From an uncultured Bacteroidota bacterium (GTDB lineage: Bacteria; Bacteroidota; Bacteroidia; Bacteroidales; P3): 10,470 bases of DNA. The position numbers were made by a program, and so were the translations under genes. The notes below the pieces were generated by a model. That model saw only the letters and a list, made by a program, of their open reading frames with translations. It searched no databases and was not told the origin of the DNA. Numbering within the stretch: the first letter of the stretch is position 1; every line of letters starts with the position of its first letter. Where the stretch lies: contig CACXCY010000170.1 in assembly GCA_902766265.1 (NCBI GenBank), positions 1-10,470 on the forward strand. The letters are read 5' to 3'. Positions 6,823-10,470 of the stretch are shown piece after piece.

Positions 6823-6830
6823 TATATTTG
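6823..6830 (+). promoter_or_regulatory. Candidate distal -7 promoter element facing the polysaccharide genes
   Basis: TATATTTG followed by CA is a perfect TAnnTTTG match on the plus strand. No good TTTG-like -33 element is at the preferred distance. A transcript from here would carry a leader of about 370 nt before the glycosyltransferase gene, unless it serves a short transcript of its own. Confidence 0.42.
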
Positions 6831-6945
6831 CAGCGGATTTCGAAATCGAGGATACCCACAAAAAAAGCCACGACCAACCAGCCCTCAAAACCTACAAAAA
6901 TCCCTAAGTAACCAGCCATTTTTAGCACCTAAAAAAAACAAAAAA

Positions 6946-7071
6946 ATGCACCTTACAGCCCGAAAATACGCGTCATTTCTTGTTTCCAAAGCATTTGACT
7001 ATTATTATGCAGTACTGCAGATAACTGATAGACAAACACATCTACAAGGCGTCCAGAAAAATTGCGCATAA
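6946..7071 (+). CDS. Possible 41-residue hypothetical protein (doubtful)
   Basis: An ATG-started frame of 41 codons lies downstream of the 6823 promoter box. Its product starts MHLTARKYASFLVSKAF and contains a DYYYA stretch. The frame is open further upstream (to a TTG at 6820), but that part is lysine- and proline-rich and looks like translated A-rich noncoding DNA. I cannot assign a family. The reading may be accidental, and the DNA could instead be a conserved noncoding or repeated intergenic element. Confidence 0.2.
   Translation: MHLTARKYASFLVSKAFDYYYAVLQITDRQTHLQGVQKNCA
7008..7019. promoter_or_regulatory. Perfect 12-bp palindrome
   Basis: TGCAGTACTGCA equals its own reverse complement. 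It lies about 80 nt upstream of the proximal -7 box at 7098 and inside the doubtful 6946-7071 frame. It could be a protein-binding site, but short palindromes also arise by chance. Confidence 0.25.
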
Positions 7072-7097
7072 TATTATTATATATGTAATTTTTTTAT

Positions 7098-7105
7098 TAA
7101 TTTTG
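7098..7105 (+). promoter_or_regulatory. Candidate proximal -7 promoter element for the polysaccharide operon
   Basis: TAATTTTG followed by CAC matches TAnnTTTG on the plus strand and sits in a very A+T-rich stretch, as Bacteroidota promoters do. No clear -33 box is at the right distance. It gives a leader of about 95 nt before the glycosyltransferase ATG and about 17 nt before the small frame at 7128. Confidence 0.5.
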
Positions 7106-7127
7106 CACACGAATAGGAGGGTCAGTT

Positions 7128-7208
7128 GTGTACTTACGTGGGGCTGACTGCGCCGTAGGCATGTACCGCACATTCGACGACTCCAAGGACATCCTTCTCT
7201 CGCGATGA
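7128..7208 (+). CDS. Possible 26-codon leader peptide overlapping the glycosyltransferase start
   Basis: A GTG codon at 7128 follows AGGAGGG (7115-7121) at Shine-Dalgarno spacing and opens 26 codons. The frame ends in a TGA (7206-7208) that overlaps the next gene's ATG as ATGA. The predicted peptide ends FDDSKDILLSR and also contains an internal ATG at 7161. A strong Shine-Dalgarno is uncommon in Bacteroidota, and the stop/start overlap suggests translational coupling. The frame is short and begins with GTG, so chance is a real alternative; no family was recognised. Confidence 0.3.
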   Translation: MYLRGADCAVGMYRTFDDSKDILLSR

Positions 7209-7930
7209 AGTTCTTTGAATATAATCTCACCACCCGTATCGCCGACACGGATTTTGTGAATCATGGTGGCCAACGTCCCATCGTCGTCGGATGCCTCAAT
7301 CCCCATTCGTTCATCATGGCCCAGAGCGATGATACCTACCGGCAAGCTCTCACCGCATGCGACGTACTACTGCCCGACGGTATAGGCATCTGCATGGCGC
7401 TGAAACGATGGAAGAACGTGGAGATAGACAAGATTGCCGGTGATGATTTCCATCGGCAGGTGATAGCCGAAGCGGCGGCAAAGAATGGACGGCTGTTCTA
7501 TTTGGGCAGCACCCCGGAAGTGCTACAACGCATCAAGCAGCGGCTGGCAAAGGAGCGCCCCACGCTAAATGTGATGACGTGGTCGCCCACCTTCAGCCAA
7601 GAGATGTCCGACGAAGAAAACGACACTATCATTGGGCTCATCCAGTCCTTTGCTCCCAACGTGCTACTGGTAGGGCTGGGGGCTCCCAAACAGGAGAAAT
7701 GGATAGAACGCAACCGCGCACGTCTGTCCGCAGTAGACACCATTGGTGCCATCGGGGGTGCCTTCGAATTCTATGCCGGCACCATACACCGCGCATCGCC
7801 GTGGGTCATACGACTTCACCTTGAATGGCTGGTGCGTTTCTTGCATGAACCCAAGCGCATGTGGCAACGTAACATGGTGTCGACGCCCCGTTTCCTACGC
7901 TACACTCGCCATCACCGGAATGAGATGTGA
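7205..7930 (+). CDS. WecG/TagA/CpsF-family glycosyltransferase (GT26)
   Basis: This family transfers a sugar (for example N-acetylmannosamine or its uronic acid) from a UDP donor onto a polyprenyl-diphosphate-linked sugar at the cytoplasmic face of the inner membrane, an early step in building surface polysaccharides. The 241 residues match the usual length. Family blocks appear in order: NPHSFIMA (32-39), LPDGIGI (56-62, with D58 at the position of the proposed catalytic aspartate of TagA), AGDDF (78-82), LLVGLGAPKQEKWI (154-167), GAIGGAFEFYAG (181-192) and EWLVRFLHEPKRMWQR (207-222), the basic C-terminal segment linked to membrane contact. The ATG start overlaps the stop of a small upstream frame. 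It is first in a plus-strand set with the export genes. The exact donor and acceptor cannot be read from the sequence. Confidence 0.93.
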   Translation: MKFFEYNLTTRIADTDFVNHGGQRPIVVGCLNPHSFIMAQSDDTYRQALTACDVLLPDGIGICMALKRWKNVEIDKIAGDDFHRQVIAEAAAKNGRLFYLGSTPEVLQRIKQRLAKERPTLNVMTWSPTFSQEMSDEENDTIIGLIQSFAPNVLLVGLGAPKQEKWIERNRARLSAVDTIGAIGGAFEFYAGTIHRASPWVIRLHLEWLVRFLHEPKRMWQRNMVSTPRFLRYTRHHRNEM

Positions 7931-7975
7931 CCCTTGGAACGCATCTTCCTTGAACCGATTAAACTCTACCCAATT

Positions 7976-8782
7976 ATGAGATATTTCTTAAGAATCCTGA
8001 CCCTCGCAGCAGCGTCGCTGCTGACCACCTCCTGCGGCACCTACAAGGGCTACGTGCTGATGAACGACATTGAGGCACCTGCAGAATACAAAGCCCCTGT
8101 ACGCCACGATCTCACCATCAAGAAAGGGGACAACCTGCAAATCATTGTGACCCACAAAGAGCCACGAATGGTAGAGGCCTTCAATCGCATCACCCGCAGC
8201 GAGATGAGCAGCTTGAACGTGAACGGTTATGTGGTGAACAACGACGGCACCATCAACCTTCCCGTGTTCGACACCGTGCGCGTCGTCGGAATGACGTGTC
8301 CCGAACTGGAACGATATCTGACCAAGCGTATGGAAGACGAGGGCATTGTGAATGGCGCCACCGTGAGTGTAAAGATCAGCAACTTCAAAGTCACCGTCAT
8401 TGGTGAGAGCGGCACAGGCATCCATGAGTTTGACGACAACGATGTCACCATCCTCGATCTCGTGGCAAAAGCTGGCCTGGCCGGTAACGGAACCGTGGGC
8501 AACTGGGGGGGCGGCTCAGGCATACGCCGCGACAAAATACTGGTGATGCGTACGTTGGATACCACTGTCACCACCGGTTATCTCAACCTGCTGACCAAAG
8601 ATGTGATGTACTCTCCCTACTTCTACCTGCAACAGAACGACATCGTCTATGTATATCCCAGCAAGACCACCATACGTCGCAGCAACCAGCTGTTCGACTA
8701 CTGGTGGGACCGCATATCACTAGTATCAGGCATATCCAGCATAGTGACCATGCTACTTGTATGGTTCGGCGTCAAGAAATAG
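7976..8782 (+). CDS. Wza-like polysaccharide export lipoprotein (OPX family)
   Basis: Outer-membrane export component for a capsule or exopolysaccharide, expected to work with the adjacent Wzc-like protein. The ATG at 7976 was chosen because it gives a standard lipoprotein signal: MRYFLRI, a hydrophobic core, then lipobox LTTSC with C20 as the acylation site; the longer frame from TTG at 7934 would spoil it. The 268-residue protein has a Poly_export domain at about 45-135 (LTIKKGDNLQIIV, DGTINLPVF) and an SLBB-type segment from about 138 (VTVIGESGTGIHEF, ILDLVAKAGLAG), followed by a glycine-rich loop (170-183). A hydrophobic C-terminal segment (246-265) ends in WFGVKK; in this family it can form the outer-membrane helix. 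It is 45 nt after the glycosyltransferase and 48 nt before the Wzc-like gene. Confidence 0.93.
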   Translation: MRYFLRILTLAAASLLTTSCGTYKGYVLMNDIEAPAEYKAPVRHDLTIKKGDNLQIIVTHKEPRMVEAFNRITRSEMSSLNVNGYVVNNDGTINLPVFDTVRVVGMTCPELERYLTKRMEDEGIVNGATVSVKISNFKVTVIGESGTGIHEFDDNDVTILDLVAKAGLAGNGTVGNWGGGSGIRRDKILVMRTLDTTVTTGYLNLLTKDVMYSPYFYLQQNDIVYVYPSKTTIRRSNQLFDYWWDRISLVSGISSIVTMLLVWFGVKK

Positions 8783-8830
8783 TATCAGCCAGAACAAACC
8801 GTCCAATGCTAACATTTTAATTTTCCGCCC

Positions 8831-10470
8831 ATGATTGACCAAGCTAAAGCCGAAGCCGCCAACATCAATGTGAAGAAAAACACCAACCGCTTCATCATAC
8901 ACAACATTATCGAGTTGTTCGAGTCCTCCTGGTATTGGATTGTGCTGTCACTCATCCTCTGTCTGTCGGTCGCGTGGCTCAAGCTACAGATGAGTCCCAA
9001 CATATACGCCGTATCGGCCACCATGCAAATCAACACTCCGTCTACACAGATTAACAACGATGTGATGAAGATGTTCCGCTCACCCAGCAACGCTGAACGC
9101 GAAATCCATTTCTTCACCTCGCGACAGGTGGTTCAGGACGTAGTGAGCGACCTCAATCTTAACGTCACCTACACCAAACCCGGACTCTTCCTCGACGAAG
9201 ACCTCTACGACAAATCGCCCATCGACGCTTACTTTGTAGGCAACAACTACCCCGACTGCAGGTTTGAGATTGAATGCCACCCGGACGAATACATTCTTAC
9301 CGCCATCGAGGACGAGAAAGGACGCGAAGGAGCCAAATGGACTGCCAAATATGACGACACCCTGGTAACACACAAAGGCGTCGTCGTTATTAAGAAGCGA
9401 CCCAACGCCACTGAAGTGGCTAAAGCCAAATTCCTGATAGATTATGTCACTCCCGACAAGGCCACCGCGCAATATATGGGTAAAATGGGTGCCGCCATTG
9501 TAGATGAGGATGCCGGCAACATAGCCCTATCCATTCGCGATGTCAACTACCAACGCGGGGTCGACATCGTCAACCTCTGGATTGAGACATACAACCGCCA
9601 CACCGTGCAATACAAGAGCAAGGTGGCAGAAAACACCGCACGTTTTATCCAGGAGCGTTTGGAGGTCATCTCTGTCGAACTGTCCGATGTGGAAGGTGAC
9701 TTAGAAAAATACATGCGTACACACCACATCTCCGACGTCAACGCCCAAAATACAAGCAATCTCAGCAATCGCAACCAATACTCATCGGCATTGGTGGAGA
9801 GTGAAGTGGACATCAACATCGCCAAAGACCTGCTCCGCAAGATTCAGAGCACAAAGGAAGGCGAGATGATACCCAACATCAGCATCCGCAACACCGGCGT
9901 GAGCAGTCTTATCGACCTATACAACCAAAAAGTGCAGGAGCGGCAGGTACTCATCGACAACTCCAGCGAACGCAGCCCCTTGGTCAAAGAGGCCGACTAC
10001 CAATTGACCACCTTGAAGAGCACCATCCTGCGGTCGATTGAGAACTACATCGAATCGTCCAATATCCGTGCGCGAGAGTACCGCAACCGCGAACTCGCTT
10101 CCAGCTCGGCCATCAGCCAGACACCGACACAACAGCGTGAACTCAAGAACTTCGAGCGCCAGCAATCCATCAAAGAGGAATTGTATCTCTATCTGCTCAA
10201 CAAACGGGAAGAGAACGCCCTGCGTCTAACCATTACCGATGCCGACACCCGCGTGGTGGACTACGCCTCCGGTGGCAAAATCTCACCCAATGCCGGTCGC
10301 ACATACACCCTCGCCATCATCATTGCTTTGCTGATGCCTATCGGTGTCATCCTGCTCTTCCGTTTTCTCGATGTACGCATCCACAGTAAAAAAGACGTGG
10401 AAAACTACTGTTCCATCCCTGTTATCGGCATTATCCCGCTAGTAGAGGACCTCGATAGCCACATCATCAA
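8831..10470 (+). CDS. Wzc-like polysaccharide chain-length/tyrosine kinase protein (3' truncated by window)
   Basis: Inner-membrane polysaccharide co-polymerase that controls chain length and links synthesis to the Wza channel; many members carry a C-terminal BY-kinase domain. The frame is open from the ATG at 8831 to the window edge (546 codons). Residues 34-52 form membrane helix 1, followed by a Wzz-type periplasmic domain with charged, coiled-coil-prone stretches in its second half. A GNVR-like block with QTPTQQRELKNFERQ and YLLNKREENA precedes membrane helix 2 at about 492-511. After it comes FLDVRIHSKKDVENY and then IPVIGIIP, the usual lead-in to the kinase domain. Walker motifs and the tyrosine tail would lie outside the window, so kinase activity is inferred from family layout only. 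The upstream gap is A/T-rich with no strong Shine-Dalgarno. Confidence 0.92.
   Translation, partial: MIDQAKAEAANINVKKNTNRFIIHNIIELFESSWYWIVLSLILCLSVAWLKLQMSPNIYAVSATMQINTPSTQINNDVMKMFRSPSNAEREIHFFTSRQVVQDVVSDLNLNVTYTKPGLFLDEDLYDKSPIDAYFVGNNYPDCRFEIECHPDEYILTAIEDEKGREGAKWTAKYDDTLVTHKGVVVIKKRPNATEVAKAKFLIDYVTPDKATAQYMGKMGAAIVDEDAGNIALSIRDVNYQRGVDIVNLWIETYNRHTVQYKSKVAENTARFIQERLEVISVELSDVEGDLEKYMRTHHISDVNAQNTSNLSNRNQYSSALVESEVDINIAKDLLRKIQSTKEGEMIPNISIRNTGVSSLIDLYNQKVQERQVLIDNSSERSPLVKEADYQLTTLKSTILRSIENYIESSNIRAREYRNRELASSSAISQTPTQQRELKNFERQQSIKEELYLYLLNKREENALRLTITDADTRVVDYASGGKISPNAGRTYTLAIIIALLMPIGVILLFRFLDVRIHSKKDVENYCSIPVIGIIPLVEDLDSHII

Noticed and set aside
6820..6945. Extension of the 41-codon frame back to a TTG at 6820
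   Set aside because: The start overlaps the promoter box itself, and the translation is low-complexity Lys/Pro/Asn from A-rich DNA.
7934..7975. Upstream extension of the Wza-like gene from a TTG
   Set aside because: The ATG at 7976 gives a perfect lipoprotein signal with the cysteine at position 20; the extension would place charged residues ahead of it.

Overview
The window fits a Bacteroidales-type bacterium (Bacteroidota). Three observations support this. The A+T-rich upstream regions carry TAnnTTTG boxes, the -7 promoter element of this phylum. The main membrane genes encode a Na+-translocating NADH:quinone oxidoreductase (Na+-NQR) whose subunits look like the Bacteroides/Prevotella forms. 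The right side opens a polysaccharide export locus with the Wza-like lipoprotein and Wzc-like protein layout usual in this group. The genus cannot be fixed from the sequence.

Left two thirds (137-6233, minus strand): the complete nqr operon, transcribed leftward as nqrA-B-C-D-E-(two tRNA genes)-F. A/B and B/C overlap by 4 bp, C-D are 26 nt apart and D-E 3 nt apart, so the first five genes are tightly coupled. Between nqrE and nqrF lies a 274-nt gap holding two identical tRNA genes on the same strand. They read best as tRNA-Ala with anticodon CGC. All cofactor motifs I looked for are present: the four 2Fe-2S cysteines and the FAD and NADH motifs in NqrF, the FMN-attachment threonines in NqrB and NqrC, and the paired membrane cysteines in NqrD and NqrE. 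The complex therefore looks functional: NADH is oxidised by NqrF, electrons pass through NqrC/B/D/E to quinone, and Na+ is pumped outward.

Middle (6234-7204): a long divergent intergenic region of about 970 bp. It has one candidate promoter facing the nqr operon and two facing the polysaccharide genes. It also holds an imperfect G/C-run inverted repeat, a short 11-bp tandem repeat, a perfect 16-bp palindrome upstream of one promoter, a perfect 12-bp palindrome, and possible very short reading frames. One of these (7128-7208) has a strong AGGAGG upstream and overlaps the next start codon as ATGA.

Right third (7205-10470, plus strand): a WecG/TagA/CpsF-family (GT26) glycosyltransferase, a Wza-like outer-membrane polysaccharide export lipoprotein, and a Wzc-like inner-membrane chain-length protein cut by the window edge just after its second membrane helix. 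Together they look like the start of an exopolysaccharide or capsule operon: glycosyl transfer onto a lipid-linked precursor, then length control and export through the Wzc/Wza envelope complex.

No CRISPR array, insertion sequence, integrase or phage gene was seen. The most unusual items are the tRNA pair inside the nqr operon, the arginine-rich insertion in NqrA, and the structured divergent intergenic region.
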